A stretch of DNA of 64,000 bases. Source: CADEDH01 sp050330635. Lineage in GTDB: Bacteria > Actinomycetota > Acidimicrobiia > Acidimicrobiales > SZUA-35. The translations under genes were made by a program, and so were the position numbers. Below are positions 25,673 to 34,421 of this stretch, one piece after another (the first letter of the stretch is position 1; every line of letters begins with the position of its first letter). A model generated the notes under the pieces. The model was given only the letters and a program-made list of their open reading frames with translations. It was not told where the DNA came from and ran no database searches. The DNA lies in NCBI GenBank assembly GCA_050330635.1, contig JBHJNQ010000001.1, positions 1 through 64,000 of the forward strand, written 5' to 3'.

Positions 25673-26019
25673 GTGGCGGGACGACTGATCACCTCGGGCG
25701 GCTGGCCCCACGTTGGCAACCGACCGGTGATCCGTCACGTCGGGCGCTCGTCGGGCCGGCCGTATCGCACCCCGCTCGAAGCGCTCCCGGTCGACGGTGG
25801 GTTCATCTTCACCTTGGTGTACGGGTCGCGATCGGATTGGGTGCAGAACGTCCTCGCCGCCGGCGAGGCAACGCTCGAGGTCGAGGGGAAGGTCGTCGAT
25901 CTCATCGGTGCCGAGTGATCAGCGCCGACGAAGCATTCGAACGACTTCCCCCCGGCACCAAACGTCCGCCGCGGCTGCTGAAGATCGACGAATTCCTCGC
26001 GGTGCGCCGGGCGGAGTAG
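25673..26019 (+). pseudogene. Deazaflavin (F420)-dependent nitroreductase-like gene with one-base frameshift
   Basis: The first frame (25673-25918) gives VIRHVGRSSGRPYRTPLEAL, then GGFIFTLVYGSRSDWVQNVL and ATLEVEGKVVDLIGAE, as in the DDN/deazaflavin-dependent oxidoreductase fold. It stops at TGA 25916. Adding one C at about 25910 lets the frame run on as ARVISADEAFERLPPG and RPPRLLKIDEFLAVRRAE to 26019, which is the normal family C-terminus. The N-terminus is also short. The gene is therefore a recent pseudogene or carries a homopolymer error. Confidence 0.65.
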
Positions 26020-26207
26020 GCCGAGCCGAGCCGTCAGCCCAGGTCCCTCACGCAGCTCACACCCCACACCGGCCCCTCATCTGCTAAAGCTCTTGGCCGC
26101 CTGCGCCCGCGCTGGATCCCCCTTCGCCGGTTACGAGTGCTGGGTTCGAGTCGATGGATGTAAGCGCTCCCGAACGGAGCCGACCCTGAGTGTAAGCGTA
26201 GCCGTAG

Positions 26208-26236
26208 TTGCCTTGTCTTACGGGCTGTCGTATGTT
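26208..26236 (+). promoter_or_regulatory. Promoter of the second MazEF-like module
   Basis: TTGCCT (26208-26213) and TATGTT (26231-26236) are spaced by 17 nt. The -10 box ends 7 nt before the ATG at 26244, so transcription would start at or next to the A of the start codon. Two copies of TGTAAGCG (26159-26166 and 26191-26198) upstream could be regulatory. The rest of 26020-26207 shows nothing recognisable. Confidence 0.6.
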
Positions 26237-26243
26237 TTCACCT

Positions 26244-26474
26244 ATGGCTGTCGTGAACTTTCGCACCGATGATCGTTCCGAAGCGGCGCTCGCCGAACTG
26301 ATGTCGGATGGGTCCTCGGCTTCGGAAGCAATCCGCCAGGCGCTCGTCGACGCCGTTCGCTTCCGAAGGCGAGAACGGATGCGTGCCGAGTCGATGGCGC
26401 TAATGAACGATCCAGCCGACCGTGCGGAAAGCAGGCGAGTTCTGGCCGCGATGGACGAGCTTCGTGCGTGGTGA
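26244..26474 (+). CDS. Ribbon-helix-helix antitoxin, second MazEF-like module
   Basis: A 76-residue protein beginning MAVVNFRTDDRSEAALAEL (strand and first helix), then GSSASEAIRQALVDAVRFRR (second helix), and a helical C-terminal toxin-binding segment. The ATG at 26244 is preferred over an in-frame TTG at 26208 because the promoter -10 box lies between them. The message would be leaderless. It overlaps the toxin start by 11 nt. Confidence 0.75.
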   Translation: MAVVNFRTDDRSEAALAELMSDGSSASEAIRQALVDAVRFRRRERMRAESMALMNDPADRAESRRVLAAMDELRAW

Positions 26475-26778
26475 CATCCACCGGCTTCGAGCGCCCCGAT
26501 CCACACGAGGTCGAGAACAGCAAGGAGGTCGGTATTGCGTGATTGTCCAGTCCGACGACCTCATGCTGTCCACCCTGCTCGTGGCGCCAACCTCCCGATC
26601 TGCTGCTCCTCGATCGTTCCGTCCAACGATCATCGTCGAGGACGTGGCGACTCAGGTTCTCGTCGAACAGACATCGGCCGTCGCACCTGAACGTCTCGGC
26701 GATCTCGTCGGACGCGCAAGCCACGACGAGCTACGACAGATCGACGACGCCCTTCGGCTCGCGCTGGAACTCGACTGA
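26464..26778 (+). CDS. MazF/PemK-family toxin, second module
   Basis: A 104-residue toxin: MRGDIHRLRAPRSTRG, then GRYCVIVQSDDLMLSTLLVA, SFRPTIIVEDVATQVLVEQ and a C-terminal helix with LGDLVGRASHDELRQIDDAL. This branch, with the QSDDL and VEQ motifs, differs from the toxin at 24955, so the two modules are not recent duplicates. The GTG at 26464 is used; the in-frame start at 26422 lies within the antitoxin and adds unconserved residues. Confidence 0.85.
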   Translation: MRGDIHRLRAPRSTRGREQQGGRYCVIVQSDDLMLSTLLVAPTSRSAAPRSFRPTIIVEDVATQVLVEQTSAVAPERLGDLVGRASHDELRQIDDALRLALELD

Positions 26779-26839
26779 GAATGCAGTGAACACCACCAGG
26801 GGAACGGCCTGCACCGGCACGCCACCTAGTCGTCGCCGC

Positions 26840-27201
26840 ATGACGGCCGCTGCTCCATTCCCAGCCCCCGGGGTGGTGGTCACCTCGGGAAACGAAGCAG
26901 ATATCGCTGACGCTGACGCTGACACTCCTCGACGCCTCTATGACGAGATCGAAGCCGAGCTCGGTCCGGTCTCGGTGCTCGTTCAGCGGCTGAGATGGCT
27001 GCACGGTGTCACCGCCGATGTCGTCTACCCGCCTGTCACCGAGACCGGGTGGATCACCGACGAAGTTCGCAGCTTTGAGGCCAACGACTTCGAGCACCAC
27101 CAGATCGCCGATCCGGCAGAGGTTCCGGAGGTCAATGGGTGGCTGTGCGCTGACGCCGGGCGGATTGTCACCGGCAACATCATCCGGCTTCGACAGCCAG
27201 G
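26840..27201 (+). pseudogene. Internally deleted short-chain dehydrogenase remnant
   Basis: The frame reads DTPRRLYDEIEAELGPVSVLV, the segment that precedes the NNAG motif in SDR enzymes, and then jumps to HGVTADVVYPPVTETGWITDEVRSF, EVNGWLCADAGRIVTGNIIRLR, the C-terminal part. The NNAG loop, the catalytic Ser and the Tyr-x3-Lys segment are missing, as are the N-terminal cofactor glycines. A clean in-frame deletion is implied. The reading frame continues to 27451 without sense. It cannot be an active oxidoreductase. Confidence 0.5.
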
Positions 27202-27371
27202 TTCTGGTCGCCGCGATTCGATTCAGGAGCACAGAGCCGCTCGCATACGTGCCGGAGCGTTGTGCTCCTCCCAAGCCGGCGCCGAACGTTATCCGGTGGG
27301 CGCTCGACCCTTGTTAGGCCGTCGTCGACCCGGCGGTCTCACGATCCGGATTGCCGGTTCTCACTCGCTCG

Positions 27372-28061
27372 CTATCCGATCCGGTCAGATAGCCAGTCCT
27401 CGGCCAAGTCTGGGGCTGGCCCGAGATTCCCTGTGCTCGAACAAGGCTTGAATCTGGCGAAGATCTCCTGCCGCATGAAGGGATTTCCGGCATTCTCATC
27501 GATCGCCGTCGAGTGCGCTTCGCCCGGCTGATGGGCAAAGGTAGAGGCCGCTGTGGCCGACTCCCAGACGGTAACCGTGGCAGCGAACAGCGGAGGTCTG
27601 CTCGCCCCCATGGCCCAGATCACCCCAGGAGCGGTGAGGAATTGCTTCTGAACCCGATTCGACGCCCGAGTCGAAGCAAGCGACCGGCGCAGCCGAAGTA
27701 GGCCAAGGGTGATCACGACAACGGGCCCGTCGTAGGCGACGTGATCGTCGCCGAGTTCGGTCGGGAAACCCGGCCAATCTCCATGCGATCGCAGCGGCAC
27801 CATCCGGACCGTCAACCCCTCCGCGAACATCTCGACGAGCGGACTCTTCGACTCCAGGCAGCTATCGAGCGATGCTTCGTCATCCCAGAAGGCCGACCAC
27901 ATTGCTCGACCGAAAGCGGGGTCAGGAATGACCGAGTCCGTGAATCGAGCCGCCAGACCCGCCCGTGCATCACGGAGCCCCGGCACGGTCTGGGGCGATG
28001 GCGGCCGCACCCGGAATGACTTGATCAATCCGACATCTGCAACGTGCAACGACGCGATCAT
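27372..28061 (-). CDS. Spheroidene-monooxygenase-like (CrtA-family) protein
   Basis: An intact 229-residue frame. It begins MIASLHVADVGLIKSFRVR, then GRAMWSAFWDDEASLDSCL, VRMVPLRSHGDWPGF, VVVITLGLLRLRRS, FAATVTVWESATAASTFAHQ and MRQEIFARFKP. This pattern (paired dimeric-barrel halves, WDDE-type motif, R-x-HG-x-WPG) fits the CrtA-like monooxygenase group, whose founding member oxidises carotenoids. No carotenoid genes are near, so the substrate is open. It is the only full-length non-toxin gene in the damaged stretch after the tRNA. Confidence 0.6.
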   Translation of the reverse strand: MIASLHVADVGLIKSFRVRPPSPQTVPGLRDARAGLAARFTDSVIPDPAFGRAMWSAFWDDEASLDSCLESKSPLVEMFAEGLTVRMVPLRSHGDWPGFPTELGDDHVAYDGPVVVITLGLLRLRRSLASTRASNRVQKQFLTAPGVIWAMGASRPPLFAATVTVWESATAASTFAHQPGEAHSTAIDENAGNPFMRQEIFARFKPCSSTGNLGPAPDLAEDWLSDRIG

Positions 28062-28556
28062 GAAGCAACCTCAATTCCGCCCGCTTGCACGGTAGTCCAT
28101 CACGTGGCGACGGTCAGCGCTTCGCACCACGGCACCGACAACTTGCCAGGAGATCACTGTTTTCTGAGACACCGAGCCGCTCGGTATCACCGCTCCGGAA
28201 TCCCGCTCCGCCGCGCCCGGGTGCCGGCAATCCAGCGCACGGCGGGAAACGCCTGGGCCGCCCATATCGGGAGCGCCGTAGCGCAGGCCTCGACGTCATC
28301 GGGCCGCACGGTTTCGGCCTATACGAGCGACCCGCAGCGGGACCTGCTTGACGTGTGTCACCTACGGAGGGTGTGCAAGGGGGTGCAGCCGTCGTGACCG
28401 CCGGGGGCGAGTCCTGTTGGCCACCGACAGGGCCGATGCGCTCAAGGCCGGGTGACGTTGCGCCGATGACCCACCGACGGCCTCAAGGCATCTCGCCGAA
28501 ACGGGGCGTCGATCGCTGACCGAGCCGGCCCCGGCAGGTCCACTGCCGACGGTGAC
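28062..28556. other. 495-bp stretch without a recognisable gene
   Basis: No reading frame here has coding character over its full length. A minus-strand run near 28300-28190 (PDDVEACATALPIWAAQAF) looks protein-like but ends at stops and lacks a start, so it may be a remnant. No tRNA end repeat longer than 10 bp and no integrase is seen. The stretch marks the right border of the less GC-rich region. Confidence 0.4.
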
Positions 28557-29930
28557 ATGACCCCCCACACTGCCCTCCTCCGCATCGTCGTGGCTCTGGC
28601 GACTCTGGTCGCCGCCGCCACCGTCGCCCCGCCCCCGGCCGCCGCGGCGGCGCCCACCGCCGAGGTCGCCTCACTCGGCGGGTGCACCATCGCCGCCCCG
28701 GACGGCGAGTTCGCCCGGGAGGTCTCGCTCTCGGCCGGCCACGCCCGGGTGTGGCGCCTCTACCAGGCCTTCTTCCTCCGCCAGCCCGACCGGGGCGGCT
28801 TCGACTACTGGCTCTCGGTTCGATCCAATGGCTACGGCCTCGGCGCCATCGCCTACCAGCTCTCCACCTCGGCCGAGTTCCAGAACCGCTACGGCAACCT
28901 GAGCAACGACCAGTACGTGTCCCTCGTCTACAACAACGTGCTGTGCCGCCAACCCGACTCCGGCGGCCTGGCCTATTGGCGGGGCCTGCTCGACTCCGGC
29001 CAGCTGTCCCGCTGGGACATGATGGTCAACTTCGTCGAGCTCGAGGAGTACATGACCCGCACCGGGACCTGCCACAGCTTCTACCCCCAGCTGTCGGCCG
29101 GGCTGGGTCACTGCTCCGAGACCCGGAGCCCCCTCAGCCAGGCCTCGCTGGGAACCGACGGCTACCGGGCCCACGACTCGAACGTGAACCGGCTGGGCGG
29201 CGGCACCGGATCGTTCCGGGGCGTCGAGGTCGACGTGGCCCGGGCCCAGATCCTGTCCACCGGGCACGATCGCTGCTCCGTGGCCTCCATCAACGCCAAC
29301 TGGCTCGTGGCGGCCGAGAAGGACCGGGCCAATCCGGGCGTCCTGGGCCTCGGCATCGTCGACGGCCGCCACGTCAAGAACTCCTCCGACCGGTCCGACC
29401 GCGGCGTGTTCGGGCTCCGCTTCGACACCCACCCCGCCAGCGTCGTCGAGGTGTGGCCCGGCGACACCCTCTCCGCCGACGACACCCGCCTCAACAGCGT
29501 CATGTGGCACGACGGCCGGGCCCTGCTGGAACAGTGGTACGCCGCCGCCGAGCTCTCCCCCTACCTCGGGGTGCTGGCCCCCGACCAGATCGTCAAACCC
29601 AACGAGTGGGCCTGGGCCGCCGCCGGGGTCCCCCTCCTCGTCGACGGTCAGCTCGACGGCGACTTCTGGTCGGACGTGAGCAACGACCCCTACACCTATC
29701 TGACCCTTCGCCACACGTTCGTCGCCATGGACCAGGACACCAACCGCCTGGTGTTCGGCGGTACCACCAACCTCACCGTGCCCGACCTCGTGGCCTGGGC
29801 CGGGGGCAACGGCTACGACGACCTCATCAAGTTCGACGGGGGCGGTTCGGCCGAGTTCAACATCGGGGGCACGGCCGTCGTCGCCGGCACCGGCCGGGAC
29901 ATCCCGGTGTGGCTCGGGGTCGGCTGCTGA
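28557..29930 (+). CDS. Secreted DUF4214 plus phosphodiester-glycosidase-like (NAGPA) protein
   Basis: A 457-residue secreted protein. The signal peptide spans 1-32 (LLRIVVALATLVAAATVAPP, then AAAA). Residues 60-170 hold two DUF4214-type repeats (LYQAFFLRQPDRGGFDYW and VYNNVLCRQPDSGGLAYW), linked in other proteins to surface attachment or adhesion. The C-terminal 250 residues match the NAGPA fold: INANWLVAAEKDRANPGVL, TNLTVPDLVAWAGGNGYDD and LIKFDGGGSAEFNIGG. That fold hydrolyses phosphodiester links to sugars. The combination suggests action on wall or exopolysaccharide. It starts the region after the accessory island. Confidence 0.75.
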   Translation: MTPHTALLRIVVALATLVAAATVAPPPAAAAAPTAEVASLGGCTIAAPDGEFAREVSLSAGHARVWRLYQAFFLRQPDRGGFDYWLSVRSNGYGLGAIAYQLSTSAEFQNRYGNLSNDQYVSLVYNNVLCRQPDSGGLAYWRGLLDSGQLSRWDMMVNFVELEEYMTRTGTCHSFYPQLSAGLGHCSETRSPLSQASLGTDGYRAHDSNVNRLGGGTGSFRGVEVDVARAQILSTGHDRCSVASINANWLVAAEKDRANPGVLGLGIVDGRHVKNSSDRSDRGVFGLRFDTHPASVVEVWPGDTLSADDTRLNSVMWHDGRALLEQWYAAAELSPYLGVLAPDQIVKPNEWAWAAAGVPLLVDGQLDGDFWSDVSNDPYTYLTLRHTFVAMDQDTNRLVFGGTTNLTVPDLVAWAGGNGYDDLIKFDGGGSAEFNIGGTAVVAGTGRDIPVWLGVGC

Positions 29931-30005
29931 CGCAACCGGCGTCGCGGTGGACGGCGGTCCGTCGGGCGTGTGGACTGGATCCATGTCCGACGACGGAGTG
30001 CCGTC

Positions 30006-31295
30006 ATGACCGACCCGACCCGCGACCTCGAGCGACTGGTCGAGCGGGATCAGGCCATGCTCGGCTGCCCCTATTCCCTCTTCGCCGAGCTGCGGGACGC
30101 ACCGCAGGCCCTGGTGTGGAGCGAGGCCATGGGAGCGTGGCTGGCCACCCGGCACGACGTGGTGCTGGAGATCCTGCGCGACACCGACACCTGGTCGAGC
30201 CGGTCGCCGGCCTCGGTCGGTGGCCGCAACGACGCCATGCGGAGGGCCATGGCCACCCTGGCCACCGAGCCCGGCATGCCCGACGTCATCGCCGCCGTCT
30301 CCAGCGACCGCCGGGCTGCCGCGGTGCTGCTCAACGCCGACCCCCCGGCCCACGTCCGCCAGCGCCGAGCCGTCAACCGGGCCTTCCGGCCGGCCCGGAT
30401 CCGGGCCATGGAACCGATGGTCCGCCAGGTGTCCGACGAGCTGATCGACCGGTTCGCCGACCGGGGCCGGGTCGAGCTGGTCCGTGACTACGCCGTGCTG
30501 TTGCCCATGGAGATCATCGCCCGGGCCCTCGGGGTGGGTGACGACGACATCCTCACGTTCAAGGCGTGGTCGGACGACATGGCCATCCCGATCGGCAACG
30601 CCTCGCCCACCGTCGACCAGGTCCGCCACTACCTGCGCAGCTCCCGGGACTTCGGCGACTACTTCGCGGCCAAGCTGGAACAGCGACGGACCGAACCCGA
30701 CGACGATCTGATCAGCGACGTGGCCAACGCCGAGGTCGACGGGGCACCCCTGACCATGGCCGAGCAGCTGTCGATGTGCCAGCAGTTCCTGCTGGCCGGC
30801 AACGAGACCACCACCAAGCTGATCACCAACCTCGCCTACCACCTGGCCACCCGGCCCGAGCTGCGGACCGAGCTCGACCGGGACTGCGCCCTGGTGCCGG
30901 CGCTGGTCGAGGAGGCCCTCCGGTTCGAGGCCCCCGTCCAAGGACTGTTCCGGGTGGCCCGCCACGACGTGACCTTCCGCGGCGTGGAGGTGCCGGCCGG
31001 GGCGTCGGTGTGGCCCGTCTACGCCGCCGCCAACCGCGACCCGTCGGTCTACGGCGCCCCAGAACTGTTGACGGTCGACGGCTCGAACGAGGCCGACCAC
31101 CTCGCGTTCGGCCACGGCGAGCACTACTGCATCGGCGCCGGCCTGGCCCGCCTCGAGGCCCGGGTGGCGGTCGAGGCCATCCTCGATCACCTCCCCCATC
31201 TCGCCCTCGCTCCCGGCTACGAACCGAGCTACGAGGACAGCTTCCTCCTGCGGGGCCTCCGAACCCTCGACCTCACGTTCGATCCCCGCCTCTGA
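30006..31295 (+). CDS. Cytochrome P450
   Basis: A 429-residue soluble bacterial P450. The I-helix is LLAGNETTTKLITN with the acid-alcohol-type pair replaced by Asn-Glu-Thr-Thr. The ExxR motif lies in the K-helix segment VEEALRFEAPVQGLFR, and the haem ligand is Cys375 in FGHGEHYCIGAGLARLEA. The ATG at 30006 follows a GGAG; an in-frame start at 29970 adds unconserved residues. No ferredoxin or reductase is adjacent. It is convergent with, and overlaps by 23 nt, the Rieske oxygenase gene. The substrate is unknown. Confidence 0.9.
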   Translation: MTDPTRDLERLVERDQAMLGCPYSLFAELRDAPQALVWSEAMGAWLATRHDVVLEILRDTDTWSSRSPASVGGRNDAMRRAMATLATEPGMPDVIAAVSSDRRAAAVLLNADPPAHVRQRRAVNRAFRPARIRAMEPMVRQVSDELIDRFADRGRVELVRDYAVLLPMEIIARALGVGDDDILTFKAWSDDMAIPIGNASPTVDQVRHYLRSSRDFGDYFAAKLEQRRTEPDDDLISDVANAEVDGAPLTMAEQLSMCQQFLLAGNETTTKLITNLAYHLATRPELRTELDRDCALVPALVEEALRFEAPVQGLFRVARHDVTFRGVEVPAGASVWPVYAAANRDPSVYGAPELLTVDGSNEADHLAFGHGEHYCIGAGLARLEARVAVEAILDHLPHLALAPGYEPSYEDSFLLRGLRTLDLTFDPRL

Positions 31296-32611
31296 GCCGG
31301 GCCGCGAGCTCAGCGGGGCTCCCGTCGAGGTCGAGACCCAGCCACCGGAACCAGTGGAGATAGAAGTGGCGGATCTTCGACTCCTGGTAGGAGGCGAAGA
31401 TCACCTCCTGGCCCTCCTGGGCCTTCAGTCCCTGCTGCACGAGGGGGAGGTTGAGGGAGTCCTGCTGGAAGATCTTGGCCAGCAGACCCAGCTCGGGGGC
31501 GGCCGTCCAGTCGTCGGCCGATGTCGTCGCCGATCCCGGTCGGCGGATCGATCGACATGAGGGGCACGTCGTCCATGCCGGGGAGGTTGGGGCCGCCGAC
31601 CCAGGTGCACAGGTGGGGGTCGGCCTGGGTCTGAGGTCCGTCGAGGTGGTTGCCGTCGGCGTCGAAGTGGCTGGTACGGCCCTCGAGGTCGGTGACCTCG
31701 ACCCGGCGCTCCTCCACCCGCTCATAGACGTGGCCGCTGAGGGGGTGGCGCCATCGGGCGAAGTGCCTGCCGTCGGGCAATCGCTCCCACCGGGGCATGC
31801 CGGCCAGGTGGGGGCTTTCCACCGCGTGGGCCGACATCGCTCGGCTGTAGTGGCCGAAGATGTCGTACTTCGAGTTGGCGTCGCCCAGGCTCTCCATCAG
31901 CGTCGGGTGGGTGGCCACCACGTGGTAGCTCTCCATGAACGCCTCCTGGCACGTCTTCCAGTTCATGGGCATGAGCTTGCGGACGTGGGCCGCCTTGTAG
32001 CGCCGCTCGAACGGCACGGCGTCGAAGTGGTCGGCGAGATCACCGAGATGGTCGGCCAGCGGTGGGGCGTGGCGATCCGGATTGAGGAACACGAACCCGT
32101 GCCACGTGTCGACCAGGGCCTCGGGGAGGCCGTAGTCGGCGACGTCGACGTCGGGGAAGTCCCACTGGCACGGGATCTCCTTGACCCGACCGTCGAGCTC
32201 CCAGCACCAGCCGTGGAAGGCGCACCGCAGGTTCGTGGCCCCCCGACCGTCGCCGGCCCGCAGCTTGCGGCCCCGGTGGAGGCAGGCGTTGCGGTAGGCC
32301 TTGATCTCGTCCGTCCCGGTCCGCACGACCAGGAACGACAGGTGGGCGATGTCGTAGACGTGGTAGTCACCGACCTCGGGGATCTCCTCCTCCAGGCACA
32401 CCAGCTGCCACACCTTCGACCAGAGGCGCTCGACCTCGAGGTCGTGGACGGCCCGGTCGTGGTAGACGCCGGCCGGCACCCGGGTGTTGCCGGGCGGGAG
32501 CGGTTCACCGACCCGGCGAAGGATCTCCGACACCGGGTGGGTGTCGGCGTCGAACAGCTCGTCGTAGGTGATACCGGCCGAACGTCCGGTTCCCGTCCGG
32601 GTCTCGGTCAT
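31273..32611 (-). pseudogene. Rieske ring-hydroxylating oxygenase alpha subunit with frameshift
   Basis: From the ATG at 32611 (GGAGG 7 nt upstream) the frame encodes the Rieske cluster site (NACLHRGRKL then LRCAFHGWCWELDG) and the catalytic domain (NWKTCQEAFMESYHVVATHP, with the mononuclear iron His residues). At about 31516 one extra G shifts the frame. The original C-terminus continues in the other frame as ELGLLAKIFQQDSLNLPLVQ and EVIFASYQESKIRHFYLHWF to 31273. Without repair the last 80 residues are replaced. An assembly error is possible. It is the last gene of the SDR-PhyH-oxygenase operon and overlaps the PhyH stop (ATGA). Confidence 0.75.
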
Positions 32612-33504
32612 GGGCCCACCTCCGCTGGCGGTGCACCCCGGCGCCGGTGGGCCACCGGGTAGGCGACCGGGTCGAGAGGGGCACCGGACGTCTGGTCGCT
32701 CCGGCCGAGGGCGGGGTTGGTGCCGGCCCTGGTCTCGTAGACGACGTCGTCGCCGGCGTAGCGCACCGTGTAGCCCCGGCGGCGGCGGTCGCGGCGCAGG
32801 TTGCCGCCCGAGCCGTGAACGGTGAGGGCGTGGAAGGCCAGGAGGTCGCCGGGCTCCATGTCCCAGGTCACCAGGTCGAACTCGTGGCGGCTGGCGTCGA
32901 TGTCGGGCATGGGCTCGTAGTCGGGGTTGTGCTCGTAGTCGTAGCCGCCGGCGGCGAACGTGCGGGGCTGGAACCAGCGGTTCCACCGGTGCGACCGGCG
33001 CACGAACTCGAGGGCCCCGCTGTCGGCCGTGACCGGATCGAGGGTCACCCACAGCGACAGCAGCTGCCGGCCGGCCACGGGCCAGTACGGCTGATCGTTG
33101 TGCCACGGTGTCGGGCTGTCCGTCGACCGCTCCTTGACGAACAACTGGTCGTAGAACAGCTGAATCGTGTCGGCGTCGAGGAGTTGCGCCGCCACAGCAG
33201 GCAGCGGCGATTCGAGGCAGTAGCGGGCGAAGCGCCGATCGGACCGCCAGTTGTCGAAGTTGCCGTGGAACCGCCCGCCCCCGGCGACGTCGTAGCCGTG
33301 GTGGCCCGGCGCGGGGTGGGCGATGTCATCGTCGACGGCGGCGGCGAGCAGGTCGAGCCAGCCGCCGTCGAGCAGGCCCCGCAGCACCACCACCCCGTCG
33401 GTGGCGAACGCTGTGATCTCGTCGTCGGTGAGCGGTCGGAGCGGTTCGTGGTTCACCGTCGACTCGACGGGGGTCGGCTCGGAGGGCGTCGGCTCGGTGC
33501 TCAC
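32608..33504 (-). CDS. Phytanoyl-CoA dioxygenase (PhyH) family oxygenase
   Basis: A 298-residue Fe(II)/2-oxoglutarate oxygenase. The iron site is WHNDQPYWPV (His-x-Asp) and the distal His in LLAFHALTVHGSGGN. FATDGVVVLRGLLDGGWLD is the typical PhyH N-terminus. The 2-oxoglutarate Arg lies in RRRGYTVRYAGDD. PhyH proteins hydroxylate acyl-CoAs or secondary metabolites. The GTG start at 33504 overlaps the SDR stop, and its own stop overlaps the Rieske gene start, so all three are translationally coupled. Confidence 0.85.
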   Translation of the reverse strand: MSTEPTPSEPTPVESTVNHEPLRPLTDDEITAFATDGVVVLRGLLDGGWLDLLAAAVDDDIAHPAPGHHGYDVAGGGRFHGNFDNWRSDRRFARYCLESPLPAVAAQLLDADTIQLFYDQLFVKERSTDSPTPWHNDQPYWPVAGRQLLSLWVTLDPVTADSGALEFVRRSHRWNRWFQPRTFAAGGYDYEHNPDYEPMPDIDASRHEFDLVTWDMEPGDLLAFHALTVHGSGGNLRRDRRRRGYTVRYAGDDVVYETRAGTNPALGRSDQTSGAPLDPVAYPVAHRRRGAPPAEVGP

Positions 33505-34277
33505 ACCACGCTGCTCCCCCCGCACACGTTGATGACCTGACCGGTCACGTAGGCGCCGGCCTGGCTGGCCAGGAACAGGACGGCCCCGGCCACGTCGTCG
33601 CCGGTGCCGAGCCGCCGCAGGGGCAGGGTCTCCTCCACCGCCTCGAGGCGGACGGGGTCGGTCCAGAGGGCCTCGGCGAAGTCGGTCTTGATGAGACCGG
33701 GGGCGATGGCGTTGACCCTGATGTTGTGGGGGCCGTACTCGACGGCCAGGTTGCGGGCCATCTGATGTTCGGCCACCTTGGAGATGGCGTAGGCCCCCAG
33801 GTCGTGCGAGCCCTTGAGGCCGGCGATGCTGGCGATCAGGGTCACCGATCCCCCCTCGCCCCGCTCCACCATCTGGGGCAGCACCATGCGGCACAGGGCG
33901 AACGTGGATTTGACGTTGGTGTCGAGGATCTTGTCGAAGGCGGCGTCGGGGAGGTCGGCCATCGGACCGTGGTAGGGGTTGACGGCCACGTTGGGCACGA
34001 GCGTTGTGATCTTGCCCCACCGATCCATCACGGTGTCGACCAGGTTCTGGAGCTCCTCCCGCTTGCCGGCATGGCAGGGGACGGCGATGGCCTCGCCCCC
34101 GTTGGCCGCCCAATCCCGGTTGATCTCCTCGGTCACCGCCTCGCAGGCATCGGCCTTGCGACTCGACACCGTGACCTTGGCCCCGGCCTGGGCCATGCGG
34201 GCGGCGATGGCCTTTCCGATTCCCTTGGTCGACCCGGTGACCAGGGCCACCTCACCGCTGAAATCGAACATGGTCAT
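33501..34277 (-). CDS. Short-chain dehydrogenase/reductase
   Basis: A 258-residue classical SDR: VALVTGSTKGIGKAIAARMA binds the cofactor, and LIASIAG and YAISKVAEHQMARNLAVEYG carry the Ser, Tyr and Lys of the active site. The usual NNAG is NVAV here. APGLIKTDFAEAL and the C-terminal GQVINVCGGSSVV are typical of 3-oxoacyl reductase-like members. The ATG at 34277 has GGAGGAG 5 nt upstream. It leads an operon with PhyH and the Rieske oxygenase; together they would oxygenate a substrate and oxidise the alcohol formed. Confidence 0.88.
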   Translation of the reverse strand: MTMFDFSGEVALVTGSTKGIGKAIAARMAQAGAKVTVSSRKADACEAVTEEINRDWAANGGEAIAVPCHAGKREELQNLVDTVMDRWGKITTLVPNVAVNPYHGPMADLPDAAFDKILDTNVKSTFALCRMVLPQMVERGEGGSVTLIASIAGLKGSHDLGAYAISKVAEHQMARNLAVEYGPHNIRVNAIAPGLIKTDFAEALWTDPVRLEAVEETLPLRRLGTGDDVAGAVLFLASQAGAYVTGQVINVCGGSSVV

Positions 34278-34421
34278 GGTCTCCTCCTCTGACGATGCTG
34301 CCACGACCCTGGGAGTCTGGCACCGCCGGACCGGGTGGCGCCCGTTCGCCGCCCGCATCGACTCCTGCCAGGCCGGCGCCCCGACCCGACACCCGGGCGT
34401 GCGGTGCCACCTTCGACCACC

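Noticed and set aside
23164..28406. Possible attachment-site repeat: GCCGGGGGCG at the tRNA-Arg end and again near 28399-28408
   Set aside because: Only 10 bp match in a very GC-rich genome, which is expected by chance; real tRNA attachment repeats are usually longer and include the T arm. No integrase gene is present.
28671..31199. 842-codon antisense frame across the NAGPA-like and P450 genes
   Set aside because: Gly/Val/His-rich without domains; both plus-strand genes have diagnostic motifs.
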